Below, one piece after another: positions 1-7,402 of a stretch of 28,186 nucleotides of DNA. Numbering within the stretch: the stretch's first letter is position 1; each line of letters begins with the position of its first letter. Under the pieces are notes generated by a model. The model searched no databases. It was not told the DNA's origin and saw only the letters and a list, made by a program, of their open reading frames with translations. The stretch is from assembly GCA_002497075.1 (NCBI GenBank), contig DAML01000034.1, positions 1 through 28,186 on the forward strand, in the 5' to 3' direction. Origin of the DNA: Methanomassiliicoccaceae archaeon UBA472 (GTDB lineage Archaea > Thermoplasmatota > Thermoplasmata > Methanomassiliicoccales > UBA472). A program made the translations under genes and the position numbers.

Positions 1-58
1 ACCAGTAAATATGGGGTGTTAATCCAGGCGGGAGCACTATATTCTCACCGATACCGTT

Positions 59-96
59 ATAAAAAATGAAAATTTTAAGGGGTTTATTAGGCCTCT
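59..96 (-). terminator. T-rich archaeal-type terminator
   Basis: Read on the minus strand, the DNA just after the stop codon of the 97-396 frame carries short T runs (TTTT, then TTTTTT) without a strong hairpin. Archaeal RNA polymerase often terminates on such T-rich DNA. The call rests on base composition only. Confidence 0.4.
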
Positions 97-396
97 TCAC
101 TTCTTCGGAGGCTTCGGCGGTTTTACAGGAGGCTCCTCCGGGGGCGGTGGTTCCGGTGGGGTGACGCTGAGATCGAATATCACCATCGAGAAACTGGCGG
201 GCTTGACCGTGACCGTTATCTCCGTGATCAATTCTTCATCAATGTACAGCTTCAACGTGAAGGTGGTCGGTTTGCCGAGGTGCTTGTAATCCAACATGTA
301 CCAGCCATCTTCGTCGGTTACAACCGTCCCGATCAGGACGTTTCGCCCAACTTTTTTATAACCCTCACCCCCATCAATTTTTGGTGGGGGACATCG
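97..396 (-). pseudogene. Remnant of secreted protein with regulatory-like beta domain and Pro-rich tail
   Basis: The minus-strand frame is open from just after an in-frame TAA (397-399) down to the stop at 97. The only ATG is at 297, giving 66 residues, but the protein-like sequence continues upstream of it: GTVVTDEDGWYMLDY is the typical turn and strand of carboxypeptidase-regulatory-like (Cna-B-like) domains and straddles that ATG. There is no ATG, GTG or TTG in the upstream part, and no TATA box about 27 nt before the ATG. After one beta domain comes a Pro/Glu/Lys tail (PPEPPPPEEPPVKPPKPPKK). I read it as the C-terminal end of a larger surface protein that lost its front. A short expressed 66-aa protein from 297 remains possible. 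Confidence 0.4.
351..361 (+). promoter_or_regulatory. TATA-like box for the small membrane protein
   Basis: The T-rich TTTTTTATAA element is centred about 25-27 nt before the TTG at 381 and GTG at 384. This is the spacing expected for a leaderless archaeal transcript. Confidence 0.45.
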
Positions 397-824
397 TTAC
401 AGACGTTCATTTCGAAAGATTTCGGGGCGTCGCGGCTAGATATCCTGTGATGTCGAGGTCCGATCATGACGCCTATGACGAGATGGAAAGTAAAGGCAGA
501 TTTAGGTACCAGGACATCAACTTGGAGGGGACGATATTTGATCCCACCAATAAGGACTCCGGCCCTGATCCTAAAGCGTTCGTCAAGTTCTTCATGGCCC
601 TGGGGGCGTTCGGTATCATGCTCTGGGCTGGCAGTAGGGTCGTTTCTTATTACGCCTTATGGATGCCTGCCCTGGAGGATTTTGATTACGATTACTTCCA
701 GTACGGTCAAGCCATGGATAGATATGTCGAAATCCTCTTCGCCGCTGACGCATGGGGGCTGTTCCTGGCCTTCGTCGCGATTATCGGTGTGTTGACCTTG
801 ATCATCAATGAAATGTATCGTTAA
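381..824 (+). CDS. Small two-helix membrane protein, unknown function
   Basis: Up to 147 residues. The N-terminal half is polar and charged. Two hydrophobic segments follow: about residues 67-94 (FVKFFMALGAFGIMLWAG and onwards) and about 124-142 (WGLFLAFVAIIGVLTLII), joined by an acidic, Tyr-rich stretch. I do not recognise a family. The start is uncertain: TTG 381 and GTG 384 lie at leaderless distance from a TATA-like box, while ATG 450 would give a 124-residue protein but has no Shine-Dalgarno site or convincing TATA box. The 5' end overlaps the minus-strand remnant at 97-396, consistent with that remnant no longer being under selection. The membrane topology is predicted from hydrophobicity only. 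Confidence 0.6.
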   Translation: MVGDIVTDVHFERFRGVAARYPVMSRSDHDAYDEMESKGRFRYQDINLEGTIFDPTNKDSGPDPKAFVKFFMALGAFGIMLWAGSRVVSYYALWMPALEDFDYDYFQYGQAMDRYVEILFAADAWGLFLAFVAIIGVLTLIINEMYR

Positions 825-988
825 CAATGAGCTTCGGGGAACTTTCCATAGATCAGCCAATCTGCGAGAGCGTTGGTAGACCGCCGTCCCATATAGCGAT
901 CCTCGACGGTTCTGAGGGTTCGCGCTATCTCACCGAACAGCAGGAGAAAGAGGGTTGTGCATGAATTGGACCTGTGCCGAGTTGCTGA

Positions 989-1798
989 TCACCCGTCGCC
1001 CCTAGATCGCGCATCCTGAACGCACTCCTTGGCCTCCATGATCGTGAGGTCCATCATTCTGTTGATGAAGTAGTCCACCACCGTCCCGCTACTGATGATG
1101 GCCCGGTGGCCGCTCCGCTCCTTGGACAAGATAACGGACACCTCCCTATCGCAGACCATGATCAACTCGACATCGTACTCCATACCCTTGTCCGGGCTCT
1201 CCATGGCCTGGGAGATGAACGGTTCGGGGGGACTGAGCTTCCCCTTGCTGATGCATAACAGCCTGGCCTTGCCTAATAGTCCTATAAAGTCCTCGGCCTT
1301 CTCGATTATGACCACGGATACCGATTTCTCCTCCGAGGCGGCCGATACGTTCTTCGCATACCTTCTCAGATAGTCATTGTGTATGCTGATCATGACCACC
1401 TCCCTCTTGGCGGAATCCATCATCTCCGCCACCTTGTGGTCTATGGCCCATTCCCCCTTGATCGTCCAGATGGGGTTGTCCCTCTGCTCGGCGGTGCTTC
1501 CGATCTCCTCCAGAGCGTTGACCACCTCATCCCTTGCCTTCTCCAGGTCCTCGATGAGGTGGCCGAACACCTCGGCCGGATCGTTAGCCCGGTAGCAGCG
1601 GGGGTTCGTATTCCCGACCTCCACGAACCCCTTCTCCAGAAGTCGTTCCATCACGTCGTACGCCCGGGACCGAGGCACCTTGCTCTCGTCGCTTATCTCC
1701 TTTATCGTTCCTTCGCCCAGCACCACGGTGGCGATGTAGGCCTTGGCCTCGTACTCGCTCATCCCTAGTCGCATCAGGTGCTCGATGATGTCGGACAT
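989..1798 (-). CDS. TrmB-family transcriptional regulator
   Basis: 269 residues. Residues about 5-70 form a TrmB-type winged helix: LGMSEYEAKAYIATVVLGEG, then the recognition region SKVPRSRAYDVMERLLEKG, then a basic wing reaching CYRANDP. A helical linker follows (about 75-100), then a C-terminal domain (about 110-265) of the kind that binds sugars or other effectors in TrmB proteins. The membrane exporter gene is divergent, with only about 75 bp between the starts, so it is the most likely target. The minus-strand TATA box (about 1820-1832) lies 28 nt from the ATG, implying a leaderless mRNA. A perfect inverted repeat abuts the start codon and may be an autoregulatory operator. The effector is unknown. 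Confidence 0.85.
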   Translation of the reverse strand: MSDIIEHLMRLGMSEYEAKAYIATVVLGEGTIKEISDESKVPRSRAYDVMERLLEKGFVEVGNTNPRCYRANDPAEVFGHLIEDLEKARDEVVNALEEIGSTAEQRDNPIWTIKGEWAIDHKVAEMMDSAKREVVMISIHNDYLRRYAKNVSAASEEKSVSVVIIEKAEDFIGLLGKARLLCISKGKLSPPEPFISQAMESPDKGMEYDVELIMVCDREVSVILSKERSGHRAIISSGTVVDYFINRMMDLTIMEAKECVQDARSRGDG

Positions 1799-1815
1799 GT
1801 CACTCTCGTAGTGAC
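1799..1815. promoter_or_regulatory. Inverted-repeat candidate operator
   Basis: GTCACT-ctcgt-AGTGAC is a perfect 6+5+6 inverted repeat immediately upstream of the regulator ATG (1796-1798). It lies at the expected transcription start of the leaderless mRNA and beside the shared divergent promoter. Its position suggests a regulator-binding site, probably for the adjacent TrmB-type protein. Confidence 0.5.
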
Positions 1816-1819
1816 AACA

Positions 1820-1832
1820 ACTCTATAAATAT
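1820..1832. promoter_or_regulatory. Shared divergent TATA-like element
   Basis: TCTATAAATATC is near-symmetric and reads as a TATA box in both directions. On the minus strand it lies 28 nt from the regulator ATG. On the plus strand it predicts transcription starting around 1850-1855, shortly before the exporter start at 1874. Confidence 0.6.
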
Positions 1833-1873
1833 CTTCAATGCTGCCCGACCCAACCGATTTAAGAGGCGCGTTC

Positions 1874-4861
1874 ATGGTATTCGATAGGTTAGCGAACACA
1901 GTCACCAAGCATTACAAGCTCATCATAGTCATCTGGGTGGTACTCCTACTGCTCAGCGTCCCGGCCATGATGAGCCTGAACAGCGTGGTCAGCTACGACT
2001 CGGAGATGACTTCCGAGGACGACAATGAGTCGACCATCGCTGCGGAGATCATAGCGGATAACTTTCAGGGCTCGGTCGCCAACAGCACGCTCATCATAGT
2101 GCTGCAGTCTGATGATATGACGACCGCAGAAGCCAGGGATTTCGTTCTGGAACTGCAGAACGAACTGACTTCGGCTGACCTGGCATACATGGAAAGCATC
2201 GGTTCCATCTACGCTTACTCGGGCACCGTCCTGTACATGGCCGTCAACGAGCTCGGCCCCCAGATGTACATGGCCGAGGAGCAGGTCAACCAGAGCGCCT
2301 TCCTGTTCTGGGGCGTTCCAGCTATGCACGTTCAGGCCTGGGCGGGATACTACGCCTCAGACATGAACGAGACCAACGCCTCCGCTTATGCTTACACTTC
2401 TACCATAGCAGCCTTGAACACCTACTCCGCGCAGATGGACGCCAATATGAGCGCCATGGCCTTCGGATACTACGGTGCGTTCGCCAGCGCCTGGAACGCC
2501 ACCGCTTCCGTCCCGTCCCTGGTGAGCGACGCCAATGCTCGCGCGGAATATTGTGTGGACGCGGTAGCTCCGGCCTTCATATCCAGCCTTCCTTTGGACG
2601 CCGCCTATCAACAGATGATGCTTGGCGTCGTCGGTGGCTTCAACCTGACCACTTATAGCTACCAGCCAGCGGTGCACTCTTTCACCTTGGACATGATCTC
2701 CGGCATGGCCGGGATCTCCAACGTCACCTTCCTGCAGGACGTGTACGCCCTGGGCCCGAACTATTCCAACCTCACCACCCAGATCGGCATTGCCTCGCTT
2801 ATCGCGAACATAATCACCACCAACACCCTGGACGCTTATCCGATATCCCTTCCGGACCAGCTCATCACCGGTTTCGTATCTCCGGACAACCACACCATGA
2901 TGATGACCATCTCGTTCACGGTGGGCGCCGGCTACATGACCGATGACGGCGAGACACCAATGACCACCGTGGTCGATGACGTTCGGGACATAATCGCCGA
3001 CGTCAAGGACGATACCGGTTTTAATGGGAAAACCTACGTCACCGGCGCGGCGGCCATCTCCAAGGACATGGAGGAACAGTCCGCCAACGATATGACGCTG
3101 ATCGAGCCGATAACCATCATCGTCATCCTGGTGCTGATGGGATATGTCTTCCGCACCGTAGTCGGGCAGTTCTTACCGCTGGGCGCGGTCGGAGTGGCCG
3201 TGGGCATAAGCCAGGCCATGGTGTTCTTGCTGGCCTCCCTGGTCATGGACGTCAACTACATGGTCTCGACCATGCTGTTCGCGTTGCTAATGGGCGTCGG
3301 TACGGACTACTCCATCTTCATCATCACCCGCTATCGGGAAGAGAGGATGAGGGGAGCGGACCGCGAGAAGGCCGTTCACACCGCTCTGACCTGGGCGGGC
3401 GAATCCGTCGCTACCAGCGCCTCCACGGTGATCATAGCCTTCCTGGCCATGGCCACCGCGAACTTCTCGTTCGTTCAATCCTTGGGCATCATCATCGCCG
3501 GGGCCATCGTCATCGCCCTGCTGGTGGCGTTGACCCTGATCCCATCCATACTCATGCTGGTCGGGAACCGGATATTCTGGCCCACCACCGGCAAGCGCTG
3601 GGACAACTACCGGGACAAGTTCATGGCCAAGAAGGCCGCCGGCAATCATGGTTACTTCCACAGCGCGGCCACCTTCTCCGTGAATCACGCCAAGGCGGTG
3701 CTCGTCGTGGCCATCCTGGTCACCGTGCCTTCGACGTACATGTTCGTCACCGCCGATACCAGCTTCGACTTCATCGGGGCCATGGGCGATTCGGAGGGCA
3801 TCGACGGCATCAAGGCCATGACCGAGGACTTCGGGGCCGGCAGCATCCAGCCCACGCAGATCGTCATAACCGGTGATGTCGTAATTTACGACGGTACGAA
3901 TTTCAACTACGCCTATCTGGACGCTATAGATAATATTACAGAAGCTGTCGCGTCACGATCGGAAGTGCAGAAGGTCACCAGCATAACCCGCCCGTACGGG
4001 GAGGAGATCGATTACCGTAACCTGGACCTCCTGAACGATGAGGAACGCAATCAGATCACCTCGGCCATGCTCTCCAGCCTGGGAGCGGACAACCGCAGCG
4101 TGCTGCTGACCGTTGTACTATCGGAGCAGCCGCAGAGCGCCGGTTCGGTCGCCTTCATGAGCGAACTGCGCGGAGACCTCGCTGACATCAAAGCTCAGGA
4201 AACGCAATTGGCCAGCTCGGAGATATACGTCGGCGGGGTCACCGCCGCCCTCTACGACACGGCGGAGTACACCGACTCCGAGTTCTTCAAGGTCGAGATC
4301 CTGGTGGTCGTGGGCATCTTCATCGTGCTGATGATCGTGCTCGGCTCGGTATTGCTGCCGGCGTTCGCGGTCATCTCCATCGCCATGAGCATCAGCTGGG
4401 CCTTCGCCCTCACCTACTTCGTGTTCGGCACCATGCTCAGTCTGCCGGTGCTGTGGCTGATCCCGCTCATATTGTTCGTAATGCTGATGGGCATAGGGAT
4501 CGACTACAACATCTTCATCCTCACCCGCATACGGGAGGAGATACACAAGGGGAAGGAGACCAAGGAGGCGGTGGTAGACGCGGTGGACTGGACCGGCGGG
4601 ATAATTACCGCTCTGGCCTTGATCATGGCCGGAGCGTTCGGAGCGATGATGCTCTCCAGCAACGCCATGCTGCAGGAGTTCGGTTTCGCTTTGACCGTCG
4701 CCATCCTCTTGGACGCCATGATCGTCCGCACCTACATCGTGCCTGCCGGGCTTACCGTGATGGGCAAGAAGGCCTGGTGGGCCCCTGGCCGCCTGCAGCG
4801 GGAAGGCCGCGAGGAAAAGATGCGCAAGAAGGCCGAGATGAAGGCTGCGAAGAAGCAATAA
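1874..4861 (+). CDS. MMPL/RND-superfamily membrane exporter
   Basis: About 995 residues from ATG 1874; an upstream in-frame ATG at 1838 would add 12. I chose 1874 because AAGAGG (1861-1866) sits 7 nt before it and the resulting N-terminus begins just before the first membrane helix. The protein is a duplicated MMPL unit. Each half has one helix, a large external domain and a helix bundle with the family signature: GVGTDYSIFIITRYREE in the first half and GIGIDYNIFILTRIREE in the second, about 12 helices in total. The Asp in each signature is the likely proton-relay residue. Family members export lipids, hydrophobic compounds or drugs; the substrate here is unknown. The first external domain is long (about 350 residues) and rich in N-X-S/T sequons. 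The tail is basic (KKAEMKAAKKQ). The gene is probably regulated by the divergent TrmB-type protein. Confidence 0.9.
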   Translation: MVFDRLANTVTKHYKLIIVIWVVLLLLSVPAMMSLNSVVSYDSEMTSEDDNESTIAAEIIADNFQGSVANSTLIIVLQSDDMTTAEARDFVLELQNELTSADLAYMESIGSIYAYSGTVLYMAVNELGPQMYMAEEQVNQSAFLFWGVPAMHVQAWAGYYASDMNETNASAYAYTSTIAALNTYSAQMDANMSAMAFGYYGAFASAWNATASVPSLVSDANARAEYCVDAVAPAFISSLPLDAAYQQMMLGVVGGFNLTTYSYQPAVHSFTLDMISGMAGISNVTFLQDVYALGPNYSNLTTQIGIASLIANIITTNTLDAYPISLPDQLITGFVSPDNHTMMMTISFTVGAGYMTDDGETPMTTVVDDVRDIIADVKDDTGFNGKTYVTGAAAISKDMEEQSANDMTLIEPITIIVILVLMGYVFRTVVGQFLPLGAVGVAVGISQAMVFLLASLVMDVNYMVSTMLFALLMGVGTDYSIFIITRYREERMRGADREKAVHTALTWAGESVATSASTVIIAFLAMATANFSFVQSLGIIIAGAIVIALLVALTLIPSILMLVGNRIFWPTTGKRWDNYRDKFMAKKAAGNHGYFHSAATFSVNHAKAVLVVAILVTVPSTYMFVTADTSFDFIGAMGDSEGIDGIKAMTEDFGAGSIQPTQIVITGDVVIYDGTNFNYAYLDAIDNITEAVASRSEVQKVTSITRPYGEEIDYRNLDLLNDEERNQITSAMLSSLGADNRSVLLTVVLSEQPQSAGSVAFMSELRGDLADIKAQETQLASSEIYVGGVTAALYDTAEYTDSEFFKVEILVVVGIFIVLMIVLGSVLLPAFAVISIAMSISWAFALTYFVFGTMLSLPVLWLIPLILFVMLMGIGIDYNIFILTRIREEIHKGKETKEAVVDAVDWTGGIITALALIMAGAFGAMMLSSNAMLQEFGFALTVAILLDAMIVRTYIVPAGLTVMGKKAWWAPGRLQREGREEKMRKKAEMKAAKKQ

Positions 4862-4869
4862 ACTCCAAA

Positions 4870-4905
4870 GAGGGCGGCCGTTTCGGCCGCCCTCATACAT
4901 TTTTT
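4870..4905 (+). terminator. Hairpin terminator after the exporter gene
   Basis: A perfect 11-bp stem, GAGGGCGGCCG/CGGCCGCCCTC with a TTT loop (4870-4894), is followed by TTTTTT at 4900-4905. It lies directly after the exporter stop codon. Confidence 0.8.
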
Positions 4906-4929
4906 CGTGCCAATCCTTGTCATTCTATG

Positions 4930-4976
4930 GTTTAAATTCTCAGCAGTCGTTCCGGGAACGTTCGTCAACAAAGGTG
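4930..4976 (+). promoter_or_regulatory. TATA-like box and ribosome site for tdh
   Basis: GTTTAAATTC (4930-4939) is a TATA-like box that would start transcription near 4960. AAAGGTG at 4970-4976 is a Shine-Dalgarno site 5 nt before TTG 4982 and fixes that start against the earlier in-frame GTG at 4907. Confidence 0.55.
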
Positions 4977-4981
4977 TTCCC

Positions 4982-5944
4982 TTGAGCAAGAAGATCATGG
5001 TCTTGGGCGCTACCGGCCAGATAGGCTCGGAGCTCATCCTGGAACTGAGGAAGCGTTTCGGCGGTAAGAACGTCATCGGCGTCGGCCACAGCCGGACGCC
5101 CTCCAAGGATATTCTGGAATCAGGACCGTACGAGACCGGGAACGTTCTGGATGTAAAACGGATCGAAGAGCTTTGCCAGAAGCACGACGTGGGAACGATA
5201 TACCACCTGGCCGCCGTTCTTTCCGGCGTCGGGGAGAAGGACCCCCAGTTCGCCTGGGACCTCAACATGAACGGCCTGATCAATGTGCTGGAGATCGCTC
5301 GGAAACGCAACATCAAGGTGTTCTGGCCCTCGTCCATAGCCGTCTTCGGCAACAACTGCCCGCACGTCGACACGCCGCAGGACACCGTGCTGCAGCCAAC
5401 CACCATGTACGGAGTGACGAAGGTTGCTGGCGAACTCCTTTGCGATTACTATCACCGCAAGTACGGCGTGGACGTTCGCAGCGTCCGTTACGCGGGCATA
5501 ATCAGCGCCGAGACGCCCCCGGGCGGCGGTACGACCGACTACGCCGTGGCCATATTCTATGAGGCGGTGCGAAAGAACAGTTACACCTGCTTCGTGAACG
5601 AGCGCACGGTGCTGCCTATGATGTACATGCCGGACTGCATCAACGCCGCCATCGGCATCATGGAAGCTCCCGCTGAGCGTTTAACGACCAGGCTGGGATA
5701 CAATCTGAACGGACTGAACTTCTCCGCGGCGGAGCTTGCCGATATCGTAAAAGAACGAAGCCCGGGGTTCGTCATCAGCTACGAGCCGGACTTCCGGCAG
5801 GCGATAGCGGACTCCTGGCCGGACTCCATGGACGATTCCCGCGCTACGCATGATTGGGGCTGGAAGACGGAATGGAACCTGGAACGATTGGCGGACGACA
5901 TGTTCGAAAAGCTTCGAAAGCGCAAGGCCGAAGGGAAGCTATAG
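4982..5944 (+). CDS. tdh: L-threonine 3-dehydrogenase, short-chain (epimerase-like) type
   Basis: 320 residues from TTG 4982. It oxidises L-threonine to 2-amino-3-ketobutyrate with NAD+. The Rossmann motif GATGQIG is at residues 9-15. The catalytic dyad is Tyr143/Lys147 in MYGVTK, with Ser117-Ser118 before it. RYAGIIS followed by PPGGGTTDYAV (about 169-190) is the hallmark that separates this threonine dehydrogenase from UDP-sugar epimerases. The TTG start is supported by AAAGGTG 5 nt upstream; ATG 4997 is too close to the Rossmann strand. The gene lies 47 bp before kbl, which uses its unstable product, so the two form a threonine-to-glycine unit. It is the SDR type, unrelated to the zinc-dependent bacterial Tdh. 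Confidence 0.88.
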   Translation: MSKKIMVLGATGQIGSELILELRKRFGGKNVIGVGHSRTPSKDILESGPYETGNVLDVKRIEELCQKHDVGTIYHLAAVLSGVGEKDPQFAWDLNMNGLINVLEIARKRNIKVFWPSSIAVFGNNCPHVDTPQDTVLQPTTMYGVTKVAGELLCDYYHRKYGVDVRSVRYAGIISAETPPGGGTTDYAVAIFYEAVRKNSYTCFVNERTVLPMMYMPDCINAAIGIMEAPAERLTTRLGYNLNGLNFSAAELADIVKERSPGFVISYEPDFRQAIADSWPDSMDDSRATHDWGWKTEWNLERLADDMFEKLRKRKAEGKL

Positions 5945-5991
5945 AAAGGATAGATTAATCCGACCGCTAGGCGCTCCTGAACCGGGATAAC

Positions 5992-7185
5992 ATGAGAGAC
6001 CCTACCTCGTTCCTTAAGAAGGAGTACCAGGACCTGGTCGACCAATCGTTGGACTGGCGTATAGCCAAACTGCAGGGGGCGAGCACGCCCTGGTGCGATG
6101 TCGACGGTAAAAGGGTGCTCATGTTCTGCTCCAATAACTATCTCAGCCTGAGCAACCACCCGCACATGAAGGAGCTGGCGAAGAAGGCCATAGAAACGCA
6201 CGGCGTCGGTTCCGGTTCCGTGCGACCGATAGCCGGCACCATGGACCTCCACCTGGAGCTCGAGGAACGTCTGGCCAGGTTCAAAGGCCGTCCCGCCTCC
6301 CTGGTGTACCAGACCGGCTTCGCCGCCAATGCCGGACTGATACCTCAACTGGTAGGCAAGGGCGATCTGATAATCTCCGACGAACTGAACCACGGCAGCA
6401 TCATCGATGGCGTCCGCCTTTCCACTGCCGACCGGACGATATACAAGCACTGCGACACGGACGATCTGGCATTGAAGCTGGAGGAGGCGGAACGGAGGGA
6501 TCCGCAATACCGCCGCATCCTGATCATTACGGACGGCGTTTTCTCCATGGACGGGGACATGGCCCCCCTGGACAGGATCGCCAAACTGGCCAAGGACCAC
6601 GGAGCGATGCTCTACGTGGACGATGCCCACGGAGAAGGGGTGCTGGGCGAGGGCGGCCGAGGGATAGTATCGCACTTCGGCCTGGACCACAACGCCGTCC
6701 AGGTGGAGATGGGTACATTCTCGAAGGCCTTCGGCGTCGTCGGCGGCCACGTCTCCGGATCGCAGGACCTCAAGAACTTCGCTCTGAACAAGTCAAGAAC
6801 CTGGCTGCTCAGCGGTTCGCATCCTCCGGCGGTGGTTGCCGCCTGCATCGGGGCCATAGACGTCCTGGAGAACGAGCCGCAGCACGTGCGGAACCTCTGG
6901 AAGCGAACGGACCGCTTCCGCAAGGCCATGCAGGACCTTGGTTTCGATACCGGACGTTCGGTAACGCCGATCATCCCGGTGATGGTCGGCGACAGCGCCA
7001 AAGCCAAGCGTTTGAGCGAGAGATTGTATCAGGAAGGAGTGTTCGCTCTGCCCATAGTGTTCCCGATGGTCTCCAAGGACAAGGCCCGCATACGCACCAT
7101 TATGAACGCCGCCCTGAGCGAGGAGGACCTGGACTTCGCCGTCGGCAAGTTCGAGAAGATCGGGAAGGAACTGGACATCATCTGA
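5992..7185 (+). CDS. kbl: 2-amino-3-ketobutyrate CoA ligase (glycine C-acetyltransferase)
   Basis: 397 residues, the usual family length. This PLP enzyme of the alpha-oxoamine synthase family splits 2-amino-3-ketobutyrate with CoA into glycine and acetyl-CoA. Visible features are the substrate region FCSNNYLSLSNHP, GVGSGSVRPIAGTMDLHLELE, the His that stacks on PLP in DELNHGSIIDG, the PLP-binding Asp in VDDAHGEGVLGEGGRG, and the Schiff-base Lys245 in GTFSKAFG. Related synthases (KBL, ALAS, BioF, SPT) share this fold, but the adjacent tdh makes the KBL role clear. There is no strong Shine-Dalgarno site before the ATG; co-transcription with tdh is likely. A hairpin terminator follows. Confidence 0.9.
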   Translation: MRDPTSFLKKEYQDLVDQSLDWRIAKLQGASTPWCDVDGKRVLMFCSNNYLSLSNHPHMKELAKKAIETHGVGSGSVRPIAGTMDLHLELEERLARFKGRPASLVYQTGFAANAGLIPQLVGKGDLIISDELNHGSIIDGVRLSTADRTIYKHCDTDDLALKLEEAERRDPQYRRILIITDGVFSMDGDMAPLDRIAKLAKDHGAMLYVDDAHGEGVLGEGGRGIVSHFGLDHNAVQVEMGTFSKAFGVVGGHVSGSQDLKNFALNKSRTWLLSGSHPPAVVAACIGAIDVLENEPQHVRNLWKRTDRFRKAMQDLGFDTGRSVTPIIPVMVGDSAKAKRLSERLYQEGVFALPIVFPMVSKDKARIRTIMNAALSEEDLDFAVGKFEKIGKELDII

Positions 7186-7236
7186 CCTGATGCGTTCGAT
7201 CGGGACGGTGGACGTCGCTTCCGGGTACCGGGCGGC

Positions 7237-7258
7237 AGTAGCGGAAGCTACTATTTTT
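7237..7258 (+). terminator. Hairpin plus T-run terminator after kbl
   Basis: AGTAGC-ggaa-GCTACT (7237-7252) forms a 6-bp stem with a GGAA tetraloop, followed by TTTTT at 7254-7258. Confidence 0.65.
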
Positions 7259-7402
7259 ATTAGGGTACATATTATTAAATACCATTTTTTTAGGCAAATA
7301 ATATATCATTTTCAAAAACCCTAGATATTTGACTAATAAATTCATATAAAAACAACAAGCGTCTATGCGGTCTCCCTCAAACAGCTTTAAGGTGAGATCA
7401 CA
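7259..7402 (+). promoter_or_regulatory. AT-rich promoter region of the four-gene flavoprotein operon
   Basis: A sharply AT-rich stretch in GC-rich surroundings. CATATAAAA (about 7344-7352) is a good TATA-like box predicting transcription near 7375. AAGGTGAG (7389-7396) is a strong Shine-Dalgarno site 6 nt before ATG 7403. An 8-bp inverted repeat, ATATTATT (7269-7276) and AATAATAT (7297-7304), lies upstream of the TATA box. It could bind a regulator, but such AT-only repeats are weak evidence. Confidence 0.55.

Noticed and set aside
825..988. Possible RNA gene or small frame between the small membrane protein and the TrmB regulator
   Set aside because: No cloverleaf, TATA-linked start or coding pattern was found; it is a plain convergent spacer.
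4118..4900. 260-codon minus-strand open frame opposite the exporter C-terminal half
   Set aside because: Composition is dominated by His, Glu and Arg from the complement of membrane codons; it also spans the terminator hairpin.
5779..6750. 323-codon minus-strand open frame opposite tdh and kbl
   Set aside because: It is antisense to two well-recognised enzymes, has no family motif, and arises from GC-rich third codon positions.
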